Under the pieces are notes generated by a model, which was not told the DNA's origin, made no database searches, and was given only the letters and a program-made list of their open reading frames with translations. A stretch of 64,000 bases of DNA from Wurfbainia villosa (lineage: Eukaryota; Streptophyta; Magnoliopsida; Zingiberales; Zingiberaceae): NCBI GenBank assembly GCA_025175895.1, contig JAKLTH010000238.1, positions 2,418,001-2,482,000 of the forward strand, written 5' to 3'. Below are positions 46,854 to 58,791 of the stretch, piece after piece. Within the stretch, counting starts at the first letter, position 1. Each line of letters starts with the position of its first letter. The position numbers and the translations under genes are program-made.

Positions 46854-48416
46854 TTAGTCCTTGGGAACCCAGTACGGGTTGGATCCTAGAGTTGAAATCA
46901 AAAAGTTCTTAGGGACCCATGCTTGGACATGTTTCCTATGTCGACTTACAATCGACATATACGACCTATTAGTCGTGTTTGAGTTAAACCCTAGTCCAGC
47001 CTTGTTGTACACGGCCCTTTGAGATCCAAGTAGGAGGTCAAGTCCTTTGGATCCCGAAGTGAACCTTTCCAACGTGTTCCTAAGATCTTCGACTTGACTT
47101 TTCAAGAGTGAGTTCTCAACTTCGAGTTTTTCAACCCGAGTTGAGTCCTTCTCTTGAACTCGACTAGTCGAAGAGGTTAGGGAGACCTTGTGTTTGAGGA
47201 GTTTGACCTCCTCAACCAGGGTCTCGACCTTGGACTCGGATTTAACTAATTTCCTAGATAAAAACCTAACCGTATTTTGTAAAGTATTAAATAAAGTTCG
47301 ACTTACTTTAAGGGTATCTTTTGAACCGGATACGTATCCGTGGCTTGACTTGAAGGTAGCTTTGTAGTCCGAGTCATCCTCAGGTTCTGACTCAAGTTCA
47401 GGTTCGGTCTCCGTGTCTGACTCAATCGATTTCGCCATGAAGACGTGGTCTTCGTCTTCTTCGGATGATGCTTCTTCCCACGTCGCGTTGAGGGCATTCT
47501 TGTGCTTAGGTGCTTGGTGGTTGAGCTTGGGGCACTCGGACTTGATATGTCCAAACCTGTTACACTCATAACACCTAATATTAGAACTTTTAGGCTTACC
47601 TTGGTTGGGTCGAGTCGTGGTTCTCTTTCGTCCCTTGGCTACCCTTCGAGCTAGGTTCATTAGTTCGGCAGTCAACTCCGGGTCAACTTCTTCTTCGGAC
47701 TCGTCTTCCTCCTCGGTTGGTGGTGGCTTGCTTGCGATTTTCTTCTTCTTTGAACCTACAAACAAGGCTATACCCCTCTCGGGTTCCGAGTTGGACTACT
47801 CATGTAATTCGAAATCTGAGAATAATTCATCTAACCTAATTTTAGAAAGATCTTTGGAGACCTTGTAGGCATCGACCATGGATGCCCACAAGGTAGTCCT
47901 CGGAAAAGAGTTTAGAACATACCTTATAAGGTCGCGGTTTTCGACCTTTTGCCCGATTGCGTGTAAGTTGTTGACTATGTCTTGGACACGGGCGTTGAGT
48001 TGTGTCGCGGACTCGTGTTCCTGCATTTTTAGTGTGTACAATTTATTGAACAACAAATCGCGTTTGCAAACCTTAGCTTGATCCGATCCTTCGTGTAATT
48101 CGATTAGTTTTGTCCAAAGATCCTTTGCGCTTATGAAGGGGCCGACGCGATTTAGCTCCTCCTTGGATAGGCCGCATTGAAGGATTTGTGTTGCCTTGGC
48201 GTCGGCTTCGACTTGTCGTTTTGTCGCAATGGTCCATTGATCATAATCCAAGGAGTCACCCACTTCATTAGTCGGAAGTGTGAAACCCGTTTGGATTATG
48301 ATCCACATCTCGATTTGGGTTTTGAGAAAGTATTCCATCCGACCCTTCCAATAACGGAAGTCATCTCCGTTGTAAAACGGAGGTCGGACGGTGCTAAAAC
48401 CCTCGAGATGGGCCAT
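46854..48416 (-). pseudogene. gag: B1 gag (SIRE-like), one internal TAG
   Basis: Gag polyprotein of 521 codons from ATG 48416 (MAHLEGFSTVRPPFYNGDDF) with a single in-frame TAG at 47798-47796 between FELHE and SNSEPERG; both sides are in one frame. Regions in order: N-terminal gag domain (RYWKGRMEYFLKTQIEMW, LNRVGPFISAKDLWTKL), an acidic/basic hinge (EEEDESEEEVDPE), a full CCHC zinc knuckle CYECNRFGHIKSEC, a long acidic stretch, and a coiled-coil-like segment (VEKLEVENSLLKSQVEDLRN). The long C-terminal coiled-coil part is characteristic of SIRE-type gag. The TAG is consistent with a C-to-T change at CAG. Confidence 0.93.
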
Positions 48417-48637
48417 TAGAACAAAAGACCGAAGGAGACGAAGACGAAGAAACTAGCAACGACAAAAACACAAAAAAAAAAAGTACCAAGACTTGCGTCT
48501 TGGATTAGTAGTGCGGGAGAAAACTTAACAAAGCGAAATAAATAGAAATAAACAGAATTAAAAGAACAATAAATCTGTAAAAATAGCTAGATTGGTGGTT
48601 TCACCAAATCTTAGCAACCCCCGGCTCTGATACCAAT
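48417..48637 (-). other. B1 leader and primer-binding site
   Basis: Short leader. The primer-binding site at 48624-48635 reads TGGTATCAGAGC on the minus strand, two bases from the LTR. No structure comparable to the family A leader is apparent. Confidence 0.85.
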
Positions 48638-49716
48638 TGTTGGATCGATGCGGATCGCTAGAGGGGGGGGGTGAATAGCGATAAAAAACTTTTTCTTTTT
48701 AAATCGTTCGATAGACAATTAAACGCAGCAGAAATGTAAATAAAAGTTAAATGAGACAAATAGTTTTTTTACTTGGTTCGTAGCCTTCGGCTACTACTCC
48801 AAGGCCCTAACGGTCCTAGACCGTGTACGGAGGGCAATTCACTAAAACACTCCTCGTTGGAGGTAGGAGTTTTACGATTACAAAAAGCCTTCGAAGCAAA
48901 AAGATAGAGAGACAAACCCTCTCTTCTATTAAAGTAAAATGCAACGAAAAACCTCGATTAAAAGAATTGCAATATTGAAAGCAATAACAAATTAAGATTA
49001 TACCAACAACTAAACAAAAGAAACTTTAAGCTAGGGTTGTTGGAAGCACTTCGTTGTTGTAGAGTCGTCGGAGAGTTGCAGCGTAACGGAGGCTTTTGAG
49101 CACTTAGAATTGATGATGAAACCCTAAGTTTGGCCCTCCTTTTATAGCCTTTGAGCCCCTTTTCGAGAGGAACCCTAGCCAATCAAATTTGAGCACAACT
49201 CCCCTTGAAAAATGGTGATAACTCTTAATCACTAGTCGATCGATCACGAGTCTTCGAGTCAGATCGGTCATCGATTGGACAATCGAGTCCTCCAGGGCGA
49301 TCGTGATGCCGCAAGTCAAGTCAAAGTTAGCTCAACAAAAATATAATTTCGACGGCCTCCGACCGTCCGATCTCGACCTAGACCACCTATGAGATGTCTT
49401 GGGTCGGATCTACGCTTAAGTCTATCCCCGTAAAGAGGATACGACCTTACTTACACTCGCACACACGAGCTTACCTCGATACTTACTGTGTTGCTTTTGC
49501 TTCCGGCCTTCCACTCGATTCCTTCGGCTCCCTCCGAAGTTACTCGAGTGTCGTCCGACCACCGCGGCTTCCTCCGGGCGTCGCTAGCCTTCAGCTCCAG
49601 CATTGAGACTTTTCTGCACACTTGATTTAGCTCGTGAGATAACAATATAAGCTTAACTTTGTATCGTTTGCTATAATCAAAACTCAGGTTCGACTTAGGT
49701 GTCTACTGCACCAACA
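48638..49716 (-). repeat. B1 5' LTR (1079 bp)
   Basis: TGTTGGATCGATGCGG to CTGCACCAACA, followed by GAAGA. Partner of 32083-33183. A TATA-like ATAAAAGG on the minus strand is present near 49139-49146. Confidence 0.95.
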
Positions 49717-50800
49717 GAAGATACCGAAGAATACATTTGACAACCATCCAATGAGATGCACTAGGAGATTGCATGAACTGACATGCATGATTGATGATAA
49801 ATGCAAATTCAAGGCATGTAAGAGTGAGATACTGAAGAGCATCAACAATACTTTGGTAGGGTTGAGGATCTGTTAACCAACCACCATCATAATGAGAGAG
49901 GGATGACCCAGAGGCAATCGGATTATGAAGGGGCTTGGATTGATGCATTTGAGCCTTAGTCAATAGATCAGAAATATGGTGAGACTGGCATAGGAATAGA
50001 TTTGGGGTTGCTTTTTTAACACCAAAGAAATAATGCAGTTGACCGAGATCATTGAGGGGAAAAGCTCACCCAACATGCGAATGATATAGGTGATGTGGGA
50101 TGGTGATTTACTGGTAAAAATTATATCGTCTACATAAATTAGAATATTTGTCGTTACCTCTGAAAATTGATATATAAAAAGAGAGGAGTCTGATTTGAAC
50201 TCAAGAAATCCAAGATTGAGCAAGGAGGTACGTAGCATTGCATGCCACTCTCTCAAAGCTTGCTTCATACCATATATAGCTTTATGAAGGCGGCAAACAT
50301 GGTCTGGATAGTTAGAGTGGATAAAACTAGAGAGTTGAGACATATATACTTCTTTGTGCAATGTCCCATATAAGAAGGCATTACTCACATCAAGTTGATG
50401 AATGGGTCATTCCCAAGAAACAATAAGAGCTAATACAGTACGAACAGTAGTGGGTTCGATCACAAGGCTAAAAGTCTCAACACAGCCAATGTCCGATTGT
50501 TGGTGAAAGCTCTTGTCAACCAAGAAGACTTTATGATCATCAATAGAGCCATTTGCCTTCCATTTCAGTTTAAATATTCATTTATAGGCAACAAGATTTT
50601 GACGAGTGGTACGGGGAACAAAAAACCATATACCATTGCTAATGAGGGCATTGTACTTTGATGTCATGACATCTCACCAAGTAGGATCCTTACTGGCACT
50701 AGAATAGTTGGTTGGCTCAGAAGAGTCAGCAGTGATAAGATGTACATGAGGATGAAGAGACTCAGTCTTGACACGAGTAATCATGGGACGTAGACAACAA
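49717..50800 (-). pseudogene. pol: C pol: RT and start of RNase H
   Basis: RT blocks FSLVIEPTTVRTVLALIVSW, then a TGA codon, then IHQLDVSNAFLYGTLHKEVY, LHKAIYGMKQALREWH and catalytic YVDD (IYVDDIIFTSKSP) at 50125-50136. The frame then shifts into the connection/RNase H segment (YQSIVDALQYLTLTCLEFAF, WMVVKCILRYL). The wording is that of Ale/Retrofit-type Copia. It is cut at 49717 by B1; continuation at 31538-32082. Confidence 0.88.
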
Positions 50801-52439
50801 GCAAGGGCCCTGAGAAGACCTATGACAGACAATGTCAGTGGAGAATCTGAGGATGGTACATCAATTGGAGGTGCAATATTCCTGGTGACAATGGAGGGTT
50901 ATTAGGCAAAGATGAGTAGCAACCATTTTACTTGGTGACTTAGGACCTAGTGACTCAGGGCCTGACTACAATAAGAGGGGATGTAGTTGATGAGGGAGCA
51001 TGGAGTGATGTGGAGTCCCTGCGATCAATTAAGAGAAAAGAGGTCTCATCAAAAACCACATGCCAAGAAATAAATAGTGAAGAAAAGATTGGGAAGAAAA
51101 ATAATTTTTTTTCACTTTTTTTTCAACTAGAAAATATATCAATAAATAAGAAATGCAAAATGCTAGCTTCCTTTAATCAAGGAGCAGAAATATAGTAACA
51201 AATAAAAGAGAGGAAACCTAAGAAATAGAAATTATTAAAATCAAAGATTATTTCCTGATTTTATGCAACAATATCTCCTAATTTTCCAACAAATAGCGTC
51301 CTTGTAGGAATACGAAGACAACAATAACCCTTGTGAGATATGTTGTATCTAAGAAAAATACACTTGATGGATTGAAAAGCTAGCTTGTGATGATTGAATG
51401 GGCAAGCAAAAGGAAAGCAGTTGCACCCAAATATTTTAAGAGACTTATAATCAGGAGAACGTTGAAAAAACATCTCAAATGGGGAATAGTAATCCAGTGT
51501 CAGTGGGAAGTCGATTGATCAAGTACACTGCAATAAGAAATGCATCATCCCAATAGAATAAGGGCATAGAAGCATGGGTCAGCATAGTAAGACCTATCTC
51601 AGTGATGTGATAAATTTTACTTTCAACAACACCATTCTATTCATTCGTGTGAGGGCATGACAGATGATGTTGAATACCTCATAGTTTAGAGAGATTGTAA
51701 ATTGTATGGAAACCCCCCCCCCCCCCTCCCCCAATATGTCGATATATCTTTGATCGTCCTACTAAATTGATTTTCAATAAGAGCTCAGAATTGAAGAAAA
51801 TTTGAGAGCACATCAAATTAATGTTTAAGTGGATAAATCAAAGTATAGCGGCTAAATGATCCACAAAAAGCACAAAATAGTGATACCCATTAGTAGAGAA
51901 ACCAAGTGATGGTCCCCAACCATCATAATGTATTAGATCAAGAGGTCCTTCAATTTGAGACTGAGATAATAAAAAAAGGTAGTTTATGTGTTTTTCCAAA
52001 CTAACGTGCATCACAAAAAGAAATAGTCTTATTGCCTAAAATAGGTAAGCCATAATGAAAGATAAGACGAGCAATATAACAGATGTCGGGTGCTCTAGAC
52101 ATGATGCCATGTGCTAGCAGTCGCAGAAGAGTGTTCGCTAAGATAAGCAACTGCCTGATAGAGGGCTCACCCGATCTGGGTTAGATGATATAGACCATCT
52201 TTAAGGGTACCTCGAAGTAGTTCCACCTTCATAGTCTGATCCTTAATAACACAATAAGTCAAATGAAATTCAAAAAAGACATTATTGTCAATCGTAAAGC
52301 GAGCAACAATGAGTAAATTTTTAGTGATGGCTGACACATGTAATATATTCTGAAGTTGTAATAATCAAACAGAGCTAAAAATAGATGAGTCACCAATATT
52401 AAATATGGAAAAAGCCATACCATTGCCAACAATAATTTG
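50801..52439 (-). pseudogene. pol: C pol: integrase and linker, decayed
   Basis: Only one good open stretch, 51261-51473 (DYKSLKIFGCNCFPFACPFN, LAFQSIKCIFLRYNISHKGY), the integrase C-terminal part. The core is present as nucleotide-level remnants with many frameshifts at 51480-52260. A run of about 14 C with a T interruption lies at 51713-51731. Assignment rests mainly on position between the protease and RT of C. Confidence 0.72.
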
Positions 52440-53079
52440 TTATGTGCCTTGATATGGGAAGTGAACATGGAGGTTTGCTGCATCTGCTATAAGATGATTA
52501 GCGGCACCTGAATCAGGGTACCAAGCAAGATTAGAGACTACGGCAGGTTTGGCTATCATAGTTGATGGTGGTGGAGAATTAAAACTGTGTTCAAAACAAC
52601 GTTGACACGACGATGCAGAATGACCCTCACTATTACAGATCTGACACTTGTGTGAAGCATAATAGTTAGCAACAACATGGCCAAACATGTCACACAGTTG
52701 ACACTTGGGTCATTTATTTTCATTATGTCAACCTCCAAGGTATACATGATTGCTACATTGCTAATTATGGGTCGGGAGTCCATGAGCTATTTTAAATGGA
52801 GTTGGGCTCAGGTTCTCTGAATATTAGGCTTGATACTGGTCCAATGAAGGAGCGGAGGATGACCTATAAGGGCTATGAACCCCCGAAGGGTTCAAAGAAG
52901 AGTTTCGCCAAGCAGAGGGTCCTCTGATGTAATGTTTATCTAGAGCGGTGCCTCTATGAAAATTTCTCCTCGATGATCTAAGAGCCAAGTACACCATGTG
53001 AGATGGCTCAATGTTGTGCAACTGCTCCAATTGCTACTCATTAGTTAGTAGCATTCCGATTAACTCTTCTATGCTTACC
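52440..53079 (-). pseudogene. gag-pol: C gag C-terminus, zinc knuckle and protease
   Basis: Gag tail (LEQLHNIEPSHMVYLALRSS) at 52824-53030; intact CCHC knuckle CQICNSEGHSASSC and protease motif WYPDSGAANHLIADA in one frame at 52440-52688. The gag frame continues, across the D insertion, to 56349. The protease Asp-Ser-Gly is kept. A frameshift separates gag from the knuckle segment. Confidence 0.86.
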
Positions 53080-53084
53080 CCTTC

Positions 53085-56000
53085 TGTCACGCCCTGGGGG
53101 CATAATCGTCATCCAAATAACGGAGGAGTTCCTTAGTGACAATATTCCAAAATACATTACTAGAACCATATATAGTAAAAATTTTGAAATAATCAAAATA
53201 TAAAATATAATTATTATATTAACTGCATGTATTCATGACTAAAAAATAAGTCAGTGAAAGTAAAATCAGTTTATGACATCCAAATTAAATTACGATAAAA
53301 TTCAAAGTACGTAAACAAAAATGCGATAACAATAAAGAAACCAAATCGACATCTCGATGATGTAGTAGGACTAACATGACAAGGGACTCTCTGAGCAACG
53401 CGAAGGTAGGTCAATAGGACACGTCCTCTATCAGCTAACCTGGAGGCCAAAGAAAAGAGGGAGTGAGTACAAATCACTCAGTGAGTGTATAAAAAGATAG
53501 TGCATGATAATCTAAACATAATGGAGGTCAAAGAAAAGTAAACCCGAGGAACTCAAATCTCAAGGTATCAATATCAGTCTGCAACAAACCTTGTCAGCAA
53601 TATAATAAATGCACATATGACATACACAACCAACTGTAAAATCTATTAGCAATAACTATCGAGATACCACAACAAAGTCTCATGGCTTTTGAGGTAATAC
53701 CAAAGGGCACTATCTGCGGGCAACAACATACTACCACGAATAAGACTCGTGGATAGATAGGCAATATATAGAGCACTATCTACGCGTAACCACATGCTAC
53801 CACGAACGAGACTCGTGGATAGACAGACAATATAAAGACTCAATATTGTCTGCGGGCAACGACATGCTACCACGAATGGGTCTCGTGGGCAAACAGAGTA
53901 TATAGTTATCTAGCTATTGACTGCACACAATAACATGCTATCACGAATGGATCTCGTGAGCAGTCGATTGTCCTAGGACATTAAGCCTAGGGTTATCCAA
54001 CACATCTAGCATGAAACGTCTATCAAGATTGATAAAGATCATTAATCTACTAATAAGCACATCGAGCTGATTAAGCCTAGGGTTCCAACCCATCTAACAA
54101 TAAACGCCTATCAAGGCCGATAAAGATAATCAATCAACTAACAAACACGTGTTCCCTAAATGTTGTTTCATTCCTTACATTCTCTCTAAGGAATCATCTC
54201 GTCTAAATTATACTATTTCTACCAGTTCAATCATGCATGTAACAATATGCTACTACGAACGGATCTTGTGGGCAGTTAAGATATAAGGTAACTATCTAGC
54301 TACCGACGACACACGAAACCAACTATCACTAACTCCGAATGGGTAGTCCAAGAGTATAACTCTATGGTAGATTCTCTCAACCATGATCGGGAGGCATGAT
54401 CGACCACAGGTATACAAAGCAATCATAGTTCGAAAGTAGGGAAACTCTACTGTAGACTCTCTCAACTAAGAATGGAAGACATAGTTGGTAGCCGAGATAT
54501 GAGAAATGTTATATACCCTCTAAGGATTAATATTGTCTTAATAATACTACCTCTACTAGTCTAATCACAGTATCAATCGAAACAATAAATAATATACATA
54601 TATCAGCATCATCTACCAATAAGCACGTTCAGATTATTACGCCTAGGGTTCCAACACCTAAGGTTCCATTAATATTGCTCCTAAAGAATAATCTCATCTA
54701 AATTATACTATTTGTAACAGTTCAGTTCAATTATGGTATCAACCAAAATAGTAACTAAGCAAATAAGCACATATAACAATAATATCCATTCAACAATAGC
54801 ATAAGCATACTAATGGAAATCAAATAGCCTAAAAGTCAAATAAAGTATAAAAAGATCAAGCAAATATAAAGTTATAGCAATACTATAAAGAATATAAAGT
54901 GGAAAGGTAATATACTTTAAATAAGCAACGTAACCAAAATAATCATGCACTAAGATCAAAAGATCTAAAGAGGTCAAAGAAAAGAATCACTCACCTAATA
55001 TATAAATCGTGTTGTTGATTCTCACGTCCATGAATCTACCTCGAATCAAGACCTTGCATTGTTTCACAGCCACCGTCGAATAGGAACAATCCTACTCAAC
55101 CACTTAGTCCACTCGATGAGTCCAATTTGAGCAAACAGATAAACTGGAGGTCCCCTACAAATTCTAAACACTTGATATATAGATCGTATTGTTTGACACA
55201 ACGGTAAGATTGTTGCCTTGTGACCAAGAGGTCACAGTTGAATCACTAAATAACCTCTTGCAAAAAGCGAAGGTAAGGCTGCGTCTGATGGATTCCTTCT
55301 CCAGACTGCATTTCATTGTTTGTCTTTCCATCTGAGAAACAATCTCGGTTCAGAATCCCCCTTGTGGCAAAAAAATCAAGGCATAACACCCATCGAGGAT
55401 GGCAGCGACAACTGTGCAAGGAGTTGCTACTGCAAATCAACTGAGGGATGTTCATGAATCTGGCCGGAGACCCCTGGATCTAACCATTGGTTGTAGAACT
55501 ATCGACTGTCACTATTGGTCTAGACACGAGACCACAGAACTGGCAGCAATAATCATGGAGTTAGCTGCGATCATCGCGTGCAGAACATCTATGGCGGTAG
55601 AAGGTAGGTCGAGCTCGCGATGCTTAGCCGAGGCACATGAACATAAAGGCAGTGACATCATCATTGCTCACGAACGAGGCAGGTAGCCGTGGAGTTGTTC
55701 GGGGCGATGAGTTGGGAAAGGAATAGGGCTACTCGTGGTGGGACAAGGGAAGGGACGATCGGTGTCGTGATCTACCATAGGAAGAAGAGGGGCGACGGCG
55801 AGCAGCAACAATCAGGTCAGCGCATGAGCAGGACGGTGGTCGATCGATGTAATAGAGAGGGTGACGTGAGGAGATGGCGCTTGAGAGAGGGGAGGCGGTT
55901 GGTTAATGCAGCAGAGAGGGCGGCGGAAGCCGGCGCTGTGTGCGTGTTGCAACAACGGCGAAATGGGAGTAGCGGATGGTGGCCTGATCACAGGCACGTG

Positions 56001-56343
56001 CGGCTCGGGTGAGTAATGGCGGAGAGGGGGCGCTGCAGGTGGGTGACGCGACGAGAGCAAGGAAAAAAAAAGGAATTAAATCCTAAACTTAGGCTTAGGG
56101 TTAATTGAATTGGTAAATTCTGGGTAAAAATAATTAGGCCTATTTGAATTAATCAATCTTATGATTAATAATAATTAGATTTAGTCCAATCTAATAAAAT
56201 TTTATTCCGAAATTATTAACTAAAATATTAATAAATAACTAATTTCCTTTTAATAAATAAATTTATTTTATTTATCTCGTTTTAAATGATATTATTATAT
56301 TAAAAAATTATTTTAATTAATTATTTTTTTTCAATATATTACA
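53085..56343 (-). repeat. D: solo LTR (3259 bp)
   Basis: Reads TGTCACGCCCTGG to ATATATTACA on the plus strand, flanked by a perfect CCTTC duplication (53080-53084 and 56344-56348), and inserted in the gag of C. The termini resemble the family E LTR read in the minus direction, but most of the body does not match. There is no primer-binding site, polypurine tract or coding region inside, so it is a solo LTR or a very small non-autonomous element. It contains a hairpin tandem array (53700-54260) and a GC-rich stretch at 55400-56040 whose overlapping frames I do not believe code. Confidence 0.9.
53700..54260. repeat. D hairpin tandem array
   Basis: Four units of about 66-71 bp (stems at 53734-53752, 53800-53818, 53870-53888, 53941-53959) plus a fifth, distant one at about 54253-54271. 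Each has arms CCACGA and TCGTGG around seven bases; the fourth has TCACGA and TCGTGA. Between stems are copies of ctgcgggcaac / acatgcta. Confidence 0.85.
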
Positions 56344-56348
56344 CCTTC

Positions 56349-56730
56349 ACTCTTGGTTATTACGACAACCACCATAGATCTATACTCGGCTCTAAGTCCC
56401 CTAAGAATATAAAGCACCGGATCGGTCTCTAGAATTTGATGTCAAACACCTGTGAAATTGCCCGAGATGAATTTTACCTTCTGCAAATATTCAATCATGG
56501 ACATCCCACCATTTTTCAATGTCTGTAGCTGAAGCCGGAGTTGCATAAGGCATACACCAAATTGTGAAACCATCATTTTCTCGAACGATGTCCACAAGTG
56601 CCTTGAGGTGGTGCAAGAAGGGCCAATGACTTGACCCAAGACTTCCCTCGACAGTGTCAACAGAAGTCAACTGAGGAGAAATTGATCTTGCTGCTCTTAG
56701 ATTGCATATTCGGAATTAGCTTTGATCTCC
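56349..56730 (-). pseudogene. gag: C gag, N-terminal part
   Basis: Open segment 56442-56660 reads LSREVLGQVIGPSCTTSRHL, WTSFEKMMVSQFGVCLMQLR and MSMIEYLQKVK, the Copia gag core. The following codons to 56349 continue in another frame (DPVLYILRGLRAEYRSMVVV), then resume across D. Upstream of 56730 no gag start or leader is recognised. Confidence 0.85.
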
Positions 56731-57065
56731 TCTACATCGGCTTAATTCTGAGTTACTATTAATTTATTTCACTAATTATTGATTTATATAATATACATTT
56801 ATATAGTTCCAATTTATTTGTTTACTTAATTATTTTTTATATTATTAATTTTAGTTACCATATAATATGTGTACTATATACTATATTATCGATATTTATA
56901 TGTATGATTTGTATTGCACCATAAAATTTAATTTATTTAGAAAATTTAAATTTATGTTGTTTTTAAGTTTTTAACGATTAAAAAAAATAAAATTATTTAT
57001 AAAATTTGAAAATTGAAAATATCTAAAGCTTTTTTTTTAATAAATCTCTCTCTCTCTCACACACA

Positions 57066-57114
<49 letters not shown>

Positions 57115-58149
57115 CGAGTTTGGGTGACCCAAGTACAATTGAATTGGGCTTGGACTCGGATCGATAATTTTTTTTTATATGTTAAAGTTAAATTTAGTTG
57201 GTAATTTTTAATTTTTTTTATTAGTCAAACTTATTTTTAATCAATAATTTTTATTATTTTAGAAGTTAAAGTTATATTTGACTAGTAATTTTTTATTTTT
57301 TATTTACCAAGCTAAATTTGATCAATAATTTTTAATTGGCCAAAATTAGATTTGCCAAGTAATTTTAATATTTTACTCGCCAAAATTAAATTTACTGGCA
57401 ATTTATATTTTTTTGCTAGTAATTATTAATTTTTATTGCTAGTTTGATTACTATCTAAACTTGGAGTGGTTATTAAAAATATTTATTTGACATTTTTTTT
57501 ATAAAATTACTTTTAAAAGTTAGATATGCGAGGGATTTTTGTGTTTTAATTTTTTTAAATAAAATATTATTCCAATAGATCACTTCTGTCTAAATTTCAA
57601 TTTATTTTTTTCTTTTTCATTATTTTTATGTCATTGTTGTCGTCCGCTGGTTTTGTTGTTCTTCCCTACGCACTCTTTTGTTTTTTGTTTTTAATAATTT
57701 GCCATTGATACTTAAAAAGAATTATGGGTTAAATATTTTTAACTAAATCAGTTTGGTTGATAATTTATCTAAGTTAAAATTGATCAAAAAAATTTAAAAA
57801 TAATTTTTAAAATGTATATTAATTAGTATTATAATAATCTGTCGCATATGTTTAATTTAATTAGTATTTTTAATATTTTATTAATAAAATTTAATTTTAT
57901 TTAGTTAATTAAAAATGTTACTATTATTATTTTTAATAAATTATGCTTGAAAAATGAGTAGAAAAGAATTTTTATTTTTTAAATTTCATTAAAAAAATTG
58001 AATAAAGATACCATAAAATAATTTAATTGATAATTTTAATAAATAAAAGTAAATACATTTTTTTAATTTTAAGCAATTATATTAAATTTTAGCAAGTAAA
58101 AATTTAAATAATTTTCACTTGGTTTTTCCTCGTCCATTTTTCATACAGA
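56731..58149. other. AT-rich intergenic sequence with microsatellite
   Basis: No gene seen. 57046-57110 is a compound (CT)n(CA)n(TA)n microsatellite. 57180-57440 repeats ttaaatttg...gtaatttttaattttt at loose 45-60 bp spacing. Long A/T runs occur throughout. Confidence 0.75.
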
Positions 58150-58791
58150 TTTACGTTCGTTTGGTAGGACGTAATATAATCACACTTGTAATGTAAGCAA
58201 ATTCGTAATGTAAAGTAACGTAATCTTGATTACATTACTATGTTTGACTAAAAATTTTACGTAAACTTGTATTATAAAAGTAATTATATTCTTTTGTTTG
58301 ATATGCATTGCAAGGACGGTAGGCACCGATTGTCGATGGCAGTGACGACAACGATGATCGGCGACGACGGTGGTCGACGGCGGCGATCGATCGACGATCG
58401 ATGACCGATCGATCGGTTGTGGCAATGGACGATGATCGACTTCGATATTGAGCATCTATGGTTTGGAATGTAATCGGATTACATAGTTTTTGCTTCGTAA
58501 TCCAGATTACAAAACTTTAGACTACGTTTAGTACGAGGTAAAGTAATCAACCTTGTAATGTAATATAATGTAATGTGTATTACATTACTGTATTTGGTTA
58601 GCTATTGGTGTGTAATCTTTGATTACAAAAGTGATTACATTCATTTGTTTGGTGTTCATTATCTGTTATAAGGAATATAATTCATATTATTATAAAATGA
58701 CAAAAATACCCTTAATCGGATTACCTAAGTTTTGCTTCGTAATTCAGATTATAAAATATAGTGTCTTTTGTAATCCAGATTACATTATAGT
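58150..58791. mobile_element. MITE-like region, two related repeats
   Basis: Two related segments, about 58150-58517 and 58518-58791. Both contain gtaatgtaa-type phrases, tttgtttg and cttcgtaat.cagatta, and short palindromes GTAATC-N(1-3)-GATTAC at 58220-58233, 58470-58482, 58497-58510, 58612-58626 and 58770-58783. A GC-rich block with cgatcgat repeats (58310-58455) interrupts the first. No coding capacity. It is consistent with a miniature inverted-repeat element family; definite terminal repeats and target duplication were not found. Confidence 0.5.

Larger units (their letters stand above)
32083..49716 (-). mobile_element. SIRE-like Copia retrotransposon B1, interrupted by A3
   Basis: Minus-strand element with LTRs 32083-33183 and 48638-49716 and a perfect GAAGA target duplication (32078-32082 and 49717-49721). 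Removing A3 leaves about 8.3 kb. Interior on the minus strand: primer-binding site 48624-48635, gag 46854-48416, protease and integrase 44966-46190, RT 44089-44640, RNase H 43489-44088. The long gag with a CCHC knuckle and a coiled-coil-rich C-terminus is the SIRE/Maximus pattern. No envelope-like frame is seen in 42624-43488. The RT lacks its catalytic motif, and gag and protease carry stops, so B1 could only move with help. Confidence 0.96.
31538..56730 (-). mobile_element. Old Ale/Retrofit-like Copia element C, broken by B1 and D
   Basis: Minus-strand Copia remnant in three genomic blocks: 31538-32082 (RNase H end), 49717-53079 (RNase H start, RT, integrase, protease, zinc knuckle, gag) and 56349-56730 (gag start). 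B1 with its GAAGA duplication and D with its CCTTC duplication separate the blocks, and the coding sense is continuous across both. At the left, ...CTTAACA at 31537 followed by TCCTCCCGCAAG looks like an LTR edge plus polypurine tract; the LTR's outer limit is unclear. The 5' LTR and primer-binding site are not found beyond 56730, so the element is truncated. It is the oldest recognisable layer in this part. Confidence 0.85.

Noticed and set aside
32083..49716. A3 and B1 as one chimeric bidirectional element
   Set aside because: The CAAGT duplication and the complete LTR pair show that A3 is a separate, later insertion.
53734..53959. CRISPR-like regular repeats
   Set aside because: Units are whole tandem repeats without unique spacers, in plant LTR sequence.
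55399..56060. Overlapping frames in the D LTR that could suggest a small gene
   Set aside because: GC-rich LTR section open on both strands; no start context, domain or conservation seen.
57067..57110. TA run as an origin or matrix-attachment element
   Set aside because: A simple compound microsatellite within AT-rich DNA; no further evidence for function.
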